Shown here: positions 22,140 to 35,111 of the stretch, piece after piece
Numbering within the stretch: position 1 is the stretch's first letter
Layout of the letters: each line of letters opens with the position of its first letter
Source of the DNA: Boesenbergia rotunda
Lineage: Eukaryota > Streptophyta > Magnoliopsida > Zingiberales > Zingiberaceae
DNA length: 64,000 nt
Reading direction: 5' to 3'
NCBI GenBank assembly: GCA_024364735.1
Contig: JAGFNQ010008725.1
Location: 42,504 to 106,503 of the forward strand
Notes under the pieces: generated by a model
The model's input: the letters and a program-made list of their open reading frames with translations, nothing else
The model's database searches: none
What the model was told of the DNA's origin: nothing
Translations under genes and position numbers: made by a program

Positions 22140-22890
22140 AGCAGTCAATCGTCAGCTGGATCATCGTCTGAATCGTCAATGTATATGATATCTCCTGGTG
22201 AAGGGCCACTGGGAGATGCACCATCAGGAAATGTATGATGATACCACTCTTCATACCATCTGTCCTGGAATGAGCGCATCTCAGAGACATCAGAGGCTAG
22301 AGCATCGAGACGGCGATCGAAAGACTGAAACTCTGAGCGACCTCCTGTCGCCAGAGCTCGGAGATATGCAACTCGTGCGCCAGCATCCGCTCTATCTCTG
22401 CAACCTGCCAGCGTAGATCAGGTGCCCACTCATCGTAGATGGAATCAGGAGTCACTCCATCGAATGGAACCGGAAGGGGATTAGGAGGATAAGGGTAGAG
22501 AAAGAAATCATTGTCTGACCGGCGACAACCGAGAAAATCAGTGAAAATAGATCGATTAAAATCAAGATCAATACCGGCAACACGGGTCCTCCACCCCGTG
22601 CCCTCTCCACTAACCATGTTGTTATAGAATTCAGAGACCAAGTCAAGGTTGATCAGCCTCTCAAGGTAAAGAATGGATTGAAGATTATAATGTGTGATAA
22701 CTTGTCAGACAGTCGGGCAATGTTCATAGATGAAGGATTGATCTATAGTTCGACATGGCATTAATTTGAAATTGTGCCACTCGAAATTTAACGCAAGGGT
22801 AATACTCTGAAATCGAGTATGTGGAGGTGGTGGAGGCCTTGGAGAAGGTGTAGATATTGAAGGGCCTGTGCCCTTGGAGCTTTTCACCAT
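22140..22890 (-). pseudogene. env-like third ORF of element B, decayed
   Basis: Located between pol and the 3' LTR, where SIRE-type copia elements carry an extra ORF. The start is at 22890 (MVKSSKGTGPSISTPSPRPP, Pro-rich), and the frame stops at 22705. The homologous reading resumes at about 22650, with EFYNNMVSGEG, then VAGIDLDFNRSIFTDFLGCR, which aligns with VAGVTIPFTPAVLESFLGCR of the ORF in element A. It is related to the putative plant transposon protein family (Pfam Transposase_32). I see no signal peptide or membrane segment, so an envelope role is not supported by the sequence. Confidence 0.7.
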
Positions 22891-24426
22891 AGGTTCTTTA
22901 CCCTTAGAAAACTTTCTATAGATTGGAATTGGTCATAACAGAGGATTTAATCAGGAATTTGATGACATACAGTTTGAATCAATTAAGCAAGGTTGACACG
23001 AACATAGATCGAATCACAAAATTCAAGAATTGATCATACAAAGATAAGACTCAATCATAAGGTAGACATTAGATCAAGATCAAACATAGGATAATAATGA
23101 GGTGAAAAATCGATTTGATCATTTGGTGAGAAAGTAAGGTCACGGCAAATACAAGAGGGTCACGACACCACACCAAGAATAAACACCAAAACATGATTAG
23201 CTCCACAACATAATTTATGAAATGATTTGTAAAGGAAGCTAAACCAAAAACTCACTTTGGTGCCATTAGTAGAGTTCTTGAGTCGGAAAGGAAAAACGCT
23301 TGCGTAGGAGAAGACTCGGCGCAAGACAGAAACGCAGAAGACTCGGAGCAAATCAATAACTTGCAGAGAACAGGGGATGCCCATAGAGACCTTCGCACAC
23401 ACTCGCTCGCACGGGAAGGGAGACGCAGGAACACTCTTGCTCAGGATGAAGAGATGCAAGGGAGAGGTTTCGGCGCTAGGGTTCGGCAAGGAAGGGTTTT
23501 TCGCGAAGTTAATCAGTTGGTGGATCGGTCCACCAACCAGAATTTAATGCGTCTGAACGGATCACCGTTCGATCTGATCACGCCCAGACCGATCAGGCTA
23601 TAGCCTGATCGGATTGAACCGAGCCTGATCGGTCGGGTGACCGATCAAGCAAGCTCCTGATCGATCGGTTGATCGATCAGGGAGAGATCAGTAGACTCGG
23701 GAGGCTTACTGTGAGCCCCCTGATCGGTCTGTGGATCGGTCCCAGCAGGGTGCCAGATCGGTCCGGGGACTGATCCAGGCTGGCTCAGTAAGCTTGGTCA
23801 AAATTTTGGAAAGTCACTGCTTGCCTCGTTGATCGGTCTGTGGACCGATCACCATAGGAAGGAGCCAGATCGGTCCGGTGACCGATCAGGGTTCTGATAC
23901 TCCCTGATACGAACTGAAATGTTCAGTTTTAGAATTTCTGAATCTTTCCAAGGAAATCTAGTGAAGTTTATCGAACTTGGACATGATCTCATGACTAAAA
24001 TTGATCCCTGAATAAGGATCAAGAGTCCTTATAGATTCAACAATCACTTTGATCCATCTAAATGGAGTCAAACTCAATCAACAATCATTCAAGCAATTTC
24101 AACTAAGTTTGTATCAAATCCAATGTTCCAATCAAGTTTCCTTGATTGGAATGTCCAAGTATGATCATGGAGCCATATACACATATGTTATGCAATGGTT
24201 TTCCCCATACTTGGTCACCACAGTGATTATTATCTCGTCAACTTAATTTCTCAAGGGATGCATTGACATTTTGAGAAACTTAGTTGAACCTAACATCTCA
24301 CCCCATATCTAGCAAACAAAAACGTTTTGTTAACCCTTATAGTTTGTGTGAGATGTCCCCAAAGTTACCCAATTGTTTCCCAACAATTTCGAAATAATCA
24401 TGAAGGGTTTGAAAGCATTTTGAAAT
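22891..24426 (-). mobile_element. spacer between pol and the third ORF of element B
   Basis: No domain-bearing frame. GATCGGTC-type dyads appear again at 23515-23905, outside the LTR, in sequence such as GATCGGTCTGTGGATCGGTC and GATCGGTCCGGTGACCGATC. Element G has the corresponding words at 63225-63750. Confidence 0.65.
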
Positions 24427-27400
24427 TCATGAAGCGCGACACATTCCCAACTCCCGTCTTAGGAAACTAAATTCATTCTCGGGAAGTGGTTTAGTGAAAA
24501 TGTCAGCTAGGTTTGACTTGGACTCTACATGTGAGAGTACAATATCTCCCCTAGCTACATGATCCCTAATGAAGTGGTGACGCACTTCAATATGTTTGGT
24601 CCTAGAATGATGGACTGGATTCTTGGTTAAGTTAATTGTGCTAATGTTATCACATAACACTTGCACACCCTTGTAACTCAATCCATAGTCCTCTAAAGTA
24701 TGTATCATCCACAACAATTGTGATACACTCTCTCCCATGGCGATATATTCTGCCTCGGTCGTGGAGAGAGCAACACAATGTTGCTTCCGACTTGACCAAC
24801 TTACTAAGGACGAACCTAAGAATTGACAACCCCCACTTGTGCTTTTCCGGTCCAACTTACATCCAGCGTAGTCGGAATCCGTATAGCCAATTAAATCAAA
24901 TGATTCGGTACGGGGGTACCATAGACCGACTCCAATTGTGCCTTTGAGATATCTCAAAATTCGCTTAACAGCGATTAGGTGAGATTCCTTGGCACAAACT
25001 TGATACCTAGCGCACATACCCACAGCGAAAAGAATATCAGGTCGACTAGCTGTGAGGTATAGCAAACTACCTATCATGCTTCGATATTGAGTTAAATCAA
25101 CAGGTTTACCACTTTCATCATTGTCTAATCTTGTGTTTGTAGCCATAGGAGTGGTTACCTCTTTTGAATCACTCATATTGAATTTTCGAAGCATTTCTTG
25201 TGTGTATTTCGATTGGTGCACATGGATCCCATCACGAGTTTGCTTGATTTCGAGTCCAAGGAAGAAAGTCAACTCTCCCACTAGACTCATCTCAAATTCA
25301 TTTTCCATGTGTCCAATAAATTCATTCAAATAGCCCTTATTGTTTGAGCCACAAATTATGTCATCGACATATACTTGGGCTACAAAAATATTGTCACCAT
25401 CTCTTCGTAGAAATAGTGTAGGGTCTATTTGGCCTCTAACGAAGCCCTTCTCAATTAGGAATGTCGACAACCGCTCATACCAAGCTCAGGGTGCTTGTTT
25501 GAGGCCATAAAGTGCCTTTTTGAGCTTGAACACATGGTTTGGAAATTCGGTACTCTCAAACCCCGGAGGTTGTTCGACGTAGACCTCTTCTCTAATCAAA
25601 CCATTTAGAAAGGCTGATTTGACATCCATTTGGTATAGCTTGAAGCCACGATGTGCTGCAAATGTAAGCATCAATCGGATGGATTCTAATCGTGCCACAG
25701 GAGCATAGGTCTCATCATAATCAAGGCCTTCAACTTGACTGTAGCCCTTGGCTACTAAGCGTGCCTTGTTTCTAATGATTTCTCCCTTATGGTTCAATTT
25801 GTTCTTGAAGACCCATTTGGTTCCAATAATGGAGGTCTTCTTGGGTCTAGGGACTAAGTCTCAAACTTGACTCCTTTCGAATTGACCTAGTTCATCTTGC
25901 ATTGCAATGATCCAATCGGGATCATTTAATGCTTCATCAATTTTCCTAGGTTCAATTTCAGAAATTAAGGCAACTTCATTAGCCTCATTCCGGAAGAATG
26001 ATCTAGTTCTAACCCCCTGATGGATGTCTCCAACAATTTGGTCTTGGGGATGACTAGAGGCTAATCTAGTTTGCCTAGGAGTTGGTGGTGCTTCTTGAAC
26101 GGGTTCACTAGACACAAGTTCAGCCTCAGGATCCGGCTGATCAATGGGTTGTCTAGGTTCACCGTCATCAGACTCATCACCATCAACAACACTTGGAGTT
26201 TCATTCAAACTTAGTCTCCTAAGTTCGAGTTGAACTCCTTCTACATTTTCTGATTGGTCACTTGATTTTGGAATTTTTCAAAGACCACATCAGAAGACTC
26301 TTCAACTAATCTAGATTTCTTGTTGTAGACTCGGTAGGCTTTGCTAACGAGGGAGTACCCGACTAGTATCCCTTCATCAGCCTTTGCCGTGAACTTCCCA
26401 AGGTGGTCCTTGGTGTTTAGAATGAACACCTTACAACCAAACACCCTAAGGTGTTTAACCGTAGGTGGTTTCCCAAACCAAAGTTCATGGGGAGTCTTTC
26501 CTAGAAACCTATGAATGAGGACCCGATTTTGCACATAGCAAGCTGTATTTACAGCTTCAGCCCACAAGTAACTCGGTAGTGAGTACTCATTGAGCATGCT
26601 TCGTGCCGCTTCTTGTAAAACACGGTTCTTCCTCTCTACAACACCATTTTGTTGTGGTGTTCTAGGAGTAGAGAACTCATGCTTATAGCCTCTATCTTAA
26701 CAGAATTCTAAAAACTTTTGGTTTTGAAATTCACCTCCATGATCACTTCTAATTGTCTTAATGGTTGATGATTTTTCATTTTCAACTCTTCTACAAAAAG
26801 AAATGAAAACATCTAAGGTTTGGTCCTTATATTTTAAAAAGTAAGTCCATGTATATCTAGTAAAATCATCAATGATAACAAAGCAATATCTACTTCCATT
26901 CAATGATATGATGGTACTACAATCAAATAGATCCATATGAAGTAAATCTAATGCATTGGAAGTACTTACAGCGCTTTTACCTTTATGTGCAGATTTTGTT
27001 TGCTTACCCATTTGACATGCATCACAAAGTTTGTCTTTCTCATACTTGATGCTTGGTAAGCCACGAACCAATCCCTTGTTGGCCAACTTCCGGATGTTCT
27101 TCATGTTAACATGTGCTAACCTCCGGTGCCAAAGGGTGGACTCTTCTTCTCTTGACATGAAACACTTAGCAGAAGCATTAGTAGCACTTTTAAATGAAAC
27201 TTGATAAATATTGTCTACTGTTGCTCCTACTAGTACCGTGTCCAAGGTGTCATGTTGTCTAACTAGACATTGACTTGGTTGGAAGTCAATTGTGTAACCC
27301 GTGTCACACAATTGACTGACACTTAGGAGATTAAATTTCATCCCCTTGACTAGAAGGACATTTGAAATTCTAAGACATTCAGATATTTGAATGTCTCCTA

Positions 27401-29246
27401 TTCCTATGACCTTAAGACTACCATTGTTACCAAATGATACATTACCTCTACTTTTCTTGTGAAGTGTGGTAAACAATGATCTATCCCCGGTCATGTGTTT
27501 GGAGCATCCACTATCAACGAACCAAGTTGATAGATGCTTCCCCTCAATCATTACCTACATAATTCGAAAAATAGAAGTTTTAGGTACCCAAACCTTGGGA
27601 CCTAAAGCATCAACTAAATATGACTTAGGCACCCATGCCTTGACCATTTTCTTTTGAATTTTGGGTGTCCTAGATTGTCTCATATCAGTCCTAGACATGA
27701 GAGACACAAATGAGGGTTCCTTAGGACGGTAACCAATACCGGCCCTATTGTAGACCGCCCTTTGGGCATTTAAGATCATGTCTAGGGTCTTAGAGCTAGT
27801 TGAGAACTTCTCAAGAATATTCTTGAGTTTCTCAACTTCACTCTTCAAAGATTTGTTCTCTTCTACTAACAAGTCATCATGCAAGACATTGACTTCCTCA
27901 ACCTTAGAGGATTTCAACTTTTCAACTTCAAGTTTCAATGATTTAATTTCATCTTCTAACAATTCAACATGCAAATCATCAATGTTATTATCCCTAGATG
28001 ATTTCAATTGATCAATTTCTAATTGCAATGCTTTAACCTTATTCTTTGATTTCTTAAGCATACTAGTTAAACATGCAATTGCTCTGTAACATTTTTCAAG
28101 CTCGGGAGAAGTTACCTCTCCATCATCCGAAGATGATGAAGCTGTGTTTGAGGAGCTTGAAGATTCATCACTGCTCTCCTCTCCAAGAGCCATGAGTGCC
28201 ACTTGCCTTGTGCTCTTCTCCTCCTTCTCTTCATCGGATGAGCTTGAGGATGACTCATCCCAAGTGGTCTTCTTCTTCTTCTTGGATTTCTCTTCTTTTC
28301 TTTTGGATTTCTCTTCCTTTTTCTTTAGTTTCGGACATTCATTCTTGAAATGTCCTTTCCTACCACACTCAAAGCAAGATGCATTAGTCTTATCAAGTTT
28401 AACTTCACTAGAGTTACCTCTACTCTTGAAACGTCGATTCCTTCGCATCATCCTTCGCACGAAGTTCGCCATTTCGGATGAAGAGGAGCCGCTGCCATCT
28501 TCTTCGGAATAGGACTCAGATTCGGAAGAGGATGAAGACAAAGAGACCTACTTCTCCTTCTTCTTCTTGTTTGACCGGTCACCTGCAACTAAGGCAATCC
28601 CCTTCTCCTTGGGGCCTTTGTTAGCCATTTCATGCAATTCCATCTCACAAAATAAATCATCTAACTTTACAATGGAAAGATCCTTGGAAACTTTGTAGGC
28701 ATCCACCATGGATGACCACAAAGCATTCCTTGGAAAGGCTTTCAAGACATACCTCACAAGGTCGCGATTCTTGACCTTTTCATCAATCGAATGAAGTCCA
28801 TTGAGGACTTCCTTGAACCGGCTATGAAGCTCACTTACCGATTCATTCTCCTTCATGGAGAGATTTTGGAGTTGATTGAGGAACAAATCCCTCTTGGCGA
28901 TTCTTGAGTCTCGAGTGCCCTCATGGAGTTCGATGAGTTTGTTCCACAAGTCCTTTACACTTGTGAAAGGACCAACCTTGATGAGTTGGTCTTTGTTCAT
29001 GCCACATTGTAGAGTGACAACCGCCTTCGCGTCGGCTCTACTCTTCCTAGTTTGTTCAGCAGTCCACCTCCACGATTCGAGTTATTTGCCTTCATCATCC
29101 TTCGGAGGGGTGAATCCCTCCTTCACCGTGAACCAAGTGTGGATATCCATCTTCAAATAGTATTCCATCTTTGATCTCCAATATTGAAAGTCGGCGCCAT
29201 CAAAGAATGGAGGTCGGGTGGTGGAGAAGCCTTCTCTCAACGCCAT
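24427..29246 (-). pseudogene. gag-pol of copia element B (SIRE-like), interrupted
   Basis: One frame from the methionine at 29246 (MALREGFSTTRPPFFDGADF) carries gag, one zinc knuckle (CFECGRKGHFKNEC, about 28376-28335), protease (DSGCSKHM, about 27515), the integrase HHCC part (LWHRRLAH...CDACQMGKQ), integrase core and tail (to 26241), RT (25797-25371, active-site YVDD at 25371-25360) and RNase H (GYTDSDYAG, TEAEYIAM) ending at 24427. Breaks: stops at about 29084, 28548, 27555, 26697, 25861 and 25486, and one frameshift near 26250. Every stop is one transition from a common sense codon. About 1,600 codons, the usual size for this group. Confidence 0.92.
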
Positions 29247-29290
29247 CTTGTTGATAACTCTCGGATGTTAAGCCGCAAACAGAGTCCCAA

Positions 29291-29304
29291 GCTCTGATAC
29301 CACT
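29291..29304 (-). other. primer binding site of element B
   Basis: On the minus strand AGTGGTATCAGAGC, abutting the 5' LTR at 29305; initiator methionine tRNA type. Confidence 0.88.
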
Positions 29305-30363
29305 TGTTGGAAACCGGATGGCTAGAGAGGGGGGGTGAATATAGCCAATCTCTTTTACCTTTAAACACTTATGAAGTTTCTGCACTTAACTTATCAGTAG
29401 CACAGCGGAAGAAGCAAAGGAAAACGAAGCAGTGCAGTAAACTAAAAACAGAAATGAAAGCAAACAACGACAGCTACCAAGATCGCTAACAAGAGGGTTT
29501 ACAAGGTTCGGGGATAACTTGCCCCTACTCCTTGGCGTGCCCTTAAGGTGGGCGATCCCTTGATCGTCGGCAGATCAAGCCCCAGTATTCACCAGATATA
29601 ACACAACCTCCTTCTCGGTGGAGAAACCTCTCCACAGCGTTTCAAACAAGAATATAGATTTAAGCTTAATGAAACACAGAGAATACTCTTACTCAGCACC
29701 TAGCAAGGACAAGAGCACAGCGAGCTTATCCCGAGCTCCACCCAGCGACGATCTCACGCAAGGACTCCCTCCTTCGTGTCTTCTCACTGTTGGACTCCAA
29801 GCTCCTTGTTCTTTCCTCCCAGCACTTACGTAAGAGTTGGTTGCTTCTCGATTGCAGTTGCTTGCTCAAAGTGATGAAGACTTCAGAAACACAGCAAGCA
29901 AGTTGTGGAGAAACACAAAGCGCAGCAAGAACTTCAGCAAGCTCAACACAGAAAACTGTCGAACACTTCTCGTTTTCTTCAGCCGAAGTCTTCTTCTCCT
30001 TTTTGTTTCTCCACCAAGCATCAGATGACACCATCCCTGCAGCTCCCAGCTGCTCATCTGCCAACGCCAGCTACCACTGAGCTATCCCTGGACTCCCTGA
30101 GCTTCCCTCAGCCAAGCTCCAGTCTCAGCTCCAGTCTGCAGCTCGGCCGTTGCAACCTGAGATGGAAAAACGGACAAACCTGCTCCAAGGAAAGCCTCCA
30201 TTGACTTCTCCTTGAGTGTTTGAATCCTCGCCTGTCACCTGCAGCTTAATCAGACTGTTAGAGCAGTATATCACACAGTAATTCAAGATTCAGAAGTGAA
30301 GCGCAGAGAATCGGATATGATCAGACGCTCTGATCGCGTCTGACAGTGCAATTTGAATTAAAG

Positions 30364-30867
30364 TGATCGGTCATCGGACCGATCCAGGGCTTGTGGGTCG
30401 GTCACCAGACCGATCCACTGCTTCGCTAGGATTCCCAGCTCTCGCAGCTATACATGCCTGATCGGTCACCGGACCGATCAGAGTGAAGCTTGATCGGTCA
30501 CCAGACCGATCAGAGTGAAGCCTGATCGGTCACTCAGACCGATCAGGACAAATGAACAGTGATTCTTTAATCAGATCCTAAGTCCCTGATCGGTCACCGG
30601 ACCGATCCAGGGTCTGATCCGGAGGAGAACTCACTCACTGTCCGCTCCCTGATCGGTCACCAGACCGATCAGGAGCAAGACAATGAGGAAGCTGCCTGCT
30701 CCCTGATCGGTCACCAGACCGATCAGGAGCCACACAGTAGGTTCCCAACCTTACTGTGCGCTCCCTGATCGGTCACCAGACCGATCAGTCCTCGCTGGAT
30801 CGGTCACCAGACCGATCCACGAAGAAGCAGCGTGCCAATATCCCTGATCGGTCACCAGACCGATCCA
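30364..30867. repeat. GATCGGTC hairpin array, second LTR copy of B
   Basis: Same eleven-unit array as at 20563-21066. The fifth unit pairs better here than in the left copy (GATCGGTC instead of GATCGATC on the left strand). Confidence 0.88.
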
Positions 30868-30879
30868 AGGACTCAAACC

Positions 30880-31345
30880 TAGCCCTCCAAGCTAGGGATT
30901 CATCCACCTTAGCCCTCCAAGCTAAGGATTTTTCCATCTAACTCTCCAAGTTGGGAATTTGCACCTAACCCTCCAAGTTAGGACTTTTCACCTAGCCCTC
31001 CAAGCTAGGACTTTTCACCTAGCCCTACAAGCTAGGACTTTTCACCCAACCCTTCCGAGTTAGAACTTCATCCAACCTAGCCCTCCAAGCTAGGCACCTG
31101 ACCCTCCAAGCCAGGACTTTTTCACCTAATTATCCAAGATGGGAATTTGCACCTAACCCTCCAAGTTAGGACTTTTCATCTAGCCCTCCAAGCTAGGACT
31201 TTTCACCTAGCCCTCCAAGCTAGGACTTTTCACCCACCTCTTCCGAATTAGGACTTTTCATACACCTAGCCCTCCAAGCTAGGATTTTCAACACCTAACC
31301 CTCCAGGTTAGGATTTTCCAACACCTTGCCCTCCAGACTAGGATT
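30880..31345. repeat. CCTCCAA-loop hairpin minisatellite, second LTR copy of B
   Basis: Same array as 21078-21525 with one additional unit and a few point changes (for example CCTACAA in one loop near 31020). Confidence 0.88.
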
Positions 31346-31458
31346 TTCCATACCATGCATGATCCCCAATCAGGACTTAATCATAATCAATCATCATCCA
31401 CCTAAACTAAAATCGGTGTCAACACCAAAACAACAATCAGGGCCAAACTGCATCAACA

Positions 31459-31463
31459 CTCCA
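31459..31463. other. target site duplication of element B (right)
   Basis: CTCCA; pairs with 19500-19504 and restores A's sequence continuity. Confidence 0.92.
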
Positions 31464-31744
31464 AGCTTTTCCAAGGCCCGAAAATCACATTCCTAGTCTT
31501 CCTCCAACTCAGATCTAGGTCTAGGGCAAAAAGAGTATCTTCCTTGAGTCACTCTTCATCAACATTCATCATGCAACGTGCGGGGAAACGGTAACAACTT
31601 GTGTGGTTTATTTTTCACATTTAGTTCATGATTCATGACTAACTTGTCCCATGTTGCATGTTTTTCTTTGTTTTCCTTCTTTATGGGGTAATGTTTGGTA
31701 CATGCATGGGTAAATTGCATCTTAGACTTGTACAAAAGAGAAGA

Positions 31745-32880
31745 ATGAGTGAGGGACCATCCCAACAGCGTCCTGCAGATCCTGAGGCATCTCGATTCCG
31801 TTTCGAGGAATGCCGACGGAGATTTGCAAGAACTGACTTTGTATTAATGAACTGTAGGTATCTTAACTGGTCATATTTCCAAGAAAATACCCCTCATATT
31901 GTTGAGATGATCACCCATTTTGATTTAGAGCAGCTAGTCTATTGTCAGCACTACGTTAACATTGATCTGTGCAAAGAATTTTATGCTAATCTTACATACA
32001 TTAGTCCCGATGATGGGACTTGTAAGTCCATGGTAGCAGGAGTTACCATTCCCTTTACACCTGCAGTATTAGAGTCATTTTTAGGATGTAGGGTCTCCGA
32101 TAACCCCTTTACATGTTTTCCTAAAGTCATTGAGCCTTTGACCTTGCCAAATGTCACTGTTGATCAAGTTCATCGTTATTATTTCAATAATTCTTGCCCT
32201 CTTCTAGATCGTATCTTCAAAGCTAAGCGCATGACTCCAGTCAGCAACGTATTGTACAAAATTGTCTTAGATTGCATTTTACCGATTGTCACCAAGGGAA
32301 GGTCGAAGATTCGACTACCTCACTTGGTGATGATGTATGCATTGGAGAGGAGGTTAGATATTGACATCACCTTGCATATATTTGCATCCATTGTCCATTT
32401 TTCACATAGTGTCAAGGGGAAACTCTACATGCCATTTTGCCACATTTTGACTGAATTTTTCAAGTCTAGAGGCATTAGCACTACTAGAGGTCAGATGCAT
32501 AGTTTGTCCAAGGACTACGATCAGATCGGTTCACGATAGTTGTCCTTGGCGGGGATTAAGTGCCAGCAGGGGTGATGGTCTGGAGATGTCGTCCTGGTTC
32601 CTCCAATTCAGATGATGATGAGGAGGTCACGCCTGCTGTTGCTGCTGCTGGGGTTACACAGGAGCAGTTCTCCCTACTATAGTCAGAGGTACATGGTCTT
32701 AGGGAGGACATTCAGAGTATACCAGCGGCAGATTGATACTCAGGGGGAGGTGCACGGGCTCACGGAGAACTTTCAGAGGTTCCAGCAGCGCCATGATGAG
32801 ATGTATGCGATGATGCAGCAGTGGAACCTTATGTATCAGGCCCCTCCTCCTCCTCCTCCTCCAGGCGATGGGATGTAGAT
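31745..32880 (+). CDS. third ORF of element A (putative plant transposon/env-like protein)
   Basis: I favour the methionine at 31745 (MSEGPSQQRPADPEASRFRF) over the upstream 31658 one, because the residues before it do not resemble the family. An intact 265-residue stretch runs to 32539. It has EFYANLTYISPDDG, then VAGVTIPFTPAVLESFLGCRVSDNPFTCFP, a conserved RLPHLVMMYALE segment, and a basic end. It resembles the Pfam Transposase_32 family (putative plant transposon protein) and is homologous to the broken ORF at 22140-22890. After a TAG at 32537-32539, a degraded Gln- and Pro-rich tail can be followed to about 32878. No signal peptide or transmembrane helix is evident. Function unknown. Confidence 0.75.
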
Positions 32881-33910
32881 TCAGCATGATGTGGTGATGC
32901 TAGTGTTGAGAGTGTGTAGTTTGGGTTTTTATATTTTATCTCTCAAACACTTAATTTAGTATTGTAATATTTGAAAACTTCGGGGCTATAGCCCTTGTGA
33001 CACTTTTTATGCGTTAGTATTGATTTATATGAAACCTTTTATTTATGCTTTGGAATTGCTTATATGAGTTTTCAATTCATGTTTAATATTGCTCATATAA
33101 AGTTTCATTTCCTTGTTATTACCATGGTATGGTTGTATGAAAAAGGGGCCAATATATCTTCTATCAAGGGATTAGGATAAAAGGGGGAACTTTTATCACT
33201 TTCTATGACTTGAGTGTTCATACAAGAAGAAGGGGGAGGTTTGAAAACATTTTATATTTTAAAGGGTATAGGATTAACTTGGGAAACATTTGGTTTCCAA
33301 TCTAGGAGGGGAGATTGATACAAAATGAGTTGTTTTTCGAAGAATTGGAATTTTTGTCGAAAAGTCAAGCATATTTAGTATTTTCACGAAACTATATTTT
33401 TCTAGGGAAGAACATATCTTAAGAAATATGCTTGTAAAATTTCAGAATTTTTTGAATTTTGTAAAATTTTCTAGAGGTTTCTGAATTTCGGCTGGAAATT
33501 CAGGTTTCTGTGTATTAGTCGACTGCCCTGGGGGCAGTCGACTAATCTTTCTGTAGGTTTGCGATTTGTAGGCACCAGTCAACTGGTGCTGGAGCAGACG
33601 ACTGGTACTGCTATTTTCTAATTTCTGGGGGTTTTCAAAAATAGAAAAGTGTTCTTATTGACACTAGGGCTAGGATTTCTTGAGGCAATCTTTTTGATGG
33701 TGTCAAAGAGGGAGAACTTGTGGTTTTAAGTTAGGTTTTAACTTAACTTGTGGGATTAGTGTTTAACTTAACTTGTGGCTATGGAAAATTGAAAAGTATG
33801 TAGAGGGCATAGGTTAAGGGGGAGGATGCATGTGTTATGCTTCTTACTATGTCTATAATTTTCAATTGTTTTTGTTGTTTTTACACCTAACTTAAACATA
33901 TTGTCACACA
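32881..33910 (+). mobile_element. 3' non-coding region of element A
   Basis: No coding frame. It contains CAGTCGACT-type dyads at 33510-33605, matching those at 19255-19400 and in the LTR, and AT-rich sequence elsewhere. Confidence 0.65.
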
Positions 33911-33926
33911 TCAAAAAAGGGGAGAT
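33911..33926 (+). other. polypurine tract of element A
   Basis: TCAAAAAAGGGGAGAT immediately before the 3' LTR; nearly the same as the tract of element F at 13404-13418. Confidence 0.88.
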
Positions 33927-35106
33927 TGTTGGGGCAATAAGCCCAAGTAGGATCGGGAGGATCATGGGTTTTGATGTGTTTGTCAATATGATTAAGTTAG
34001 GGTTTCATGTTAATCTAATATGTGTATGTGAGTGTGCAGGTTTGCAGGATACACATAAACTTGGTTGGACATCTTCGAGTATGGTGAAGGGTGGCATGGA
34101 GGCAAATCGTGGGCTTGTGTGCGCATTCCGAGGGACCATGGACAAAGTAGGGATGATGAGCCAAGGGAAGCGGACTTCGAGGCGTATGTGAAGAATGGCT
34201 TGGAGGCAAGCTGAGGGCTTGTGTGTGCATCTGAGGGACGAGGGCCAAAGTCGAAGAGAGCTTGAAGGCAACAGGTTGAGGCTGTTGGAGTAGGAACAAT
34301 GAGCTGAGGGAAGTGGACTTCGAGGCATGCGTGAAGGATGGCATGGAGGCAAGCCGAGGGCTTGTGTGCACATCTAAGGGACGGGAGCCTAAGTCGAAGA
34401 GGGCTTGAAGGCAACAGATCGAGGCTGCTAGATGAAGAGTCAACCAGGTCGTGAGGTTTCGAGTGCTGAGGGAATTGTACTCAGGGGCTAAGTCGTGAGG
34501 GTTCGAGTGTTAAGAGAAATGTACTCGGGAAGGGTAACCCTAGACTTAGGGAGTGGACCAGTTGACTGGTAAGGGACCAGTCGACTGATAGGGTCCACAG
34601 AAAGATCAGTGGACTGGTCCAGGACCAGTCGACTGATGGTGACCAAAATTGGAAAGGTCAGGTGGCGATATTCGAATTCAGAGTGGACTAGTCGAATGGT
34701 GTTGGACCAGTCAACTGGTAATGGTTAAATCAGCCTCGAGCTCTATTTAAGGGAGCTCGTTTGTGGCTGTTTCTTCTTGGCGAAACTAGTTTGGCTAGAG
34801 CTTGTTAGTAGCCTACTATTGCTCAGGGGTTGTCAAAGTGTTGTGGCGAGGTTTCTCCACCTACAAGGAACGACAAGAGCTAGCCGGAGGTGCTCCGGGG
34901 AATCATCCACCGAAGGATCAGGATCGTCCACCTTACGGACAGTCATGGAGTAGGAGTTTCATCTCCGAACCACGTAAATTGGTGTGTCTTTCTTGTTTGT
35001 TAGTTTTAGTTTGTATTATTCCGCTTGCGCACTAACATTTGTAGGAGGAAAGATTGAAAAATTACTATTCAACCCCCCCCCTCTAGCAAACGGTAAGATC
35101 ATTACA
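33927..35106 (+). mobile_element. 3' LTR of copia element A (1180 bp)
   Basis: Starts TGTTGGGGCAATAAG and ends AGATCATTACA, then the CGACC duplication. TATA box at 34743-34752. The dyad boxes at 34555-34710 have several one-strand mutations relative to the left LTR. Confidence 0.92.
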
Positions 35107-35111
35107 CGACC
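35107..35111. other. target site duplication of element A (right)
   Basis: CGACC, matching 15940-15944. Confidence 0.9.

Larger units (their letters stand above)
29305..31458 (-). mobile_element. 5' LTR of copia element B (2154 bp)
   Basis: Near-identical partner of 19505-21631, with the same two hairpin arrays (about 30364-30867 and 30880-31345). It has one extra CTAGCCCTCCAAGCTAGG unit near 31175-31230, which accounts for much of the length difference. Ends CTGCATCAACA followed by the CTCCA duplication. Confidence 0.93.

Noticed and set aside
31745..32539. Retroviral envelope glycoprotein
   Set aside because: Position is env-like, but there is no signal peptide, membrane anchor or cleavage site, and the resemblance is to putative plant transposon proteins.
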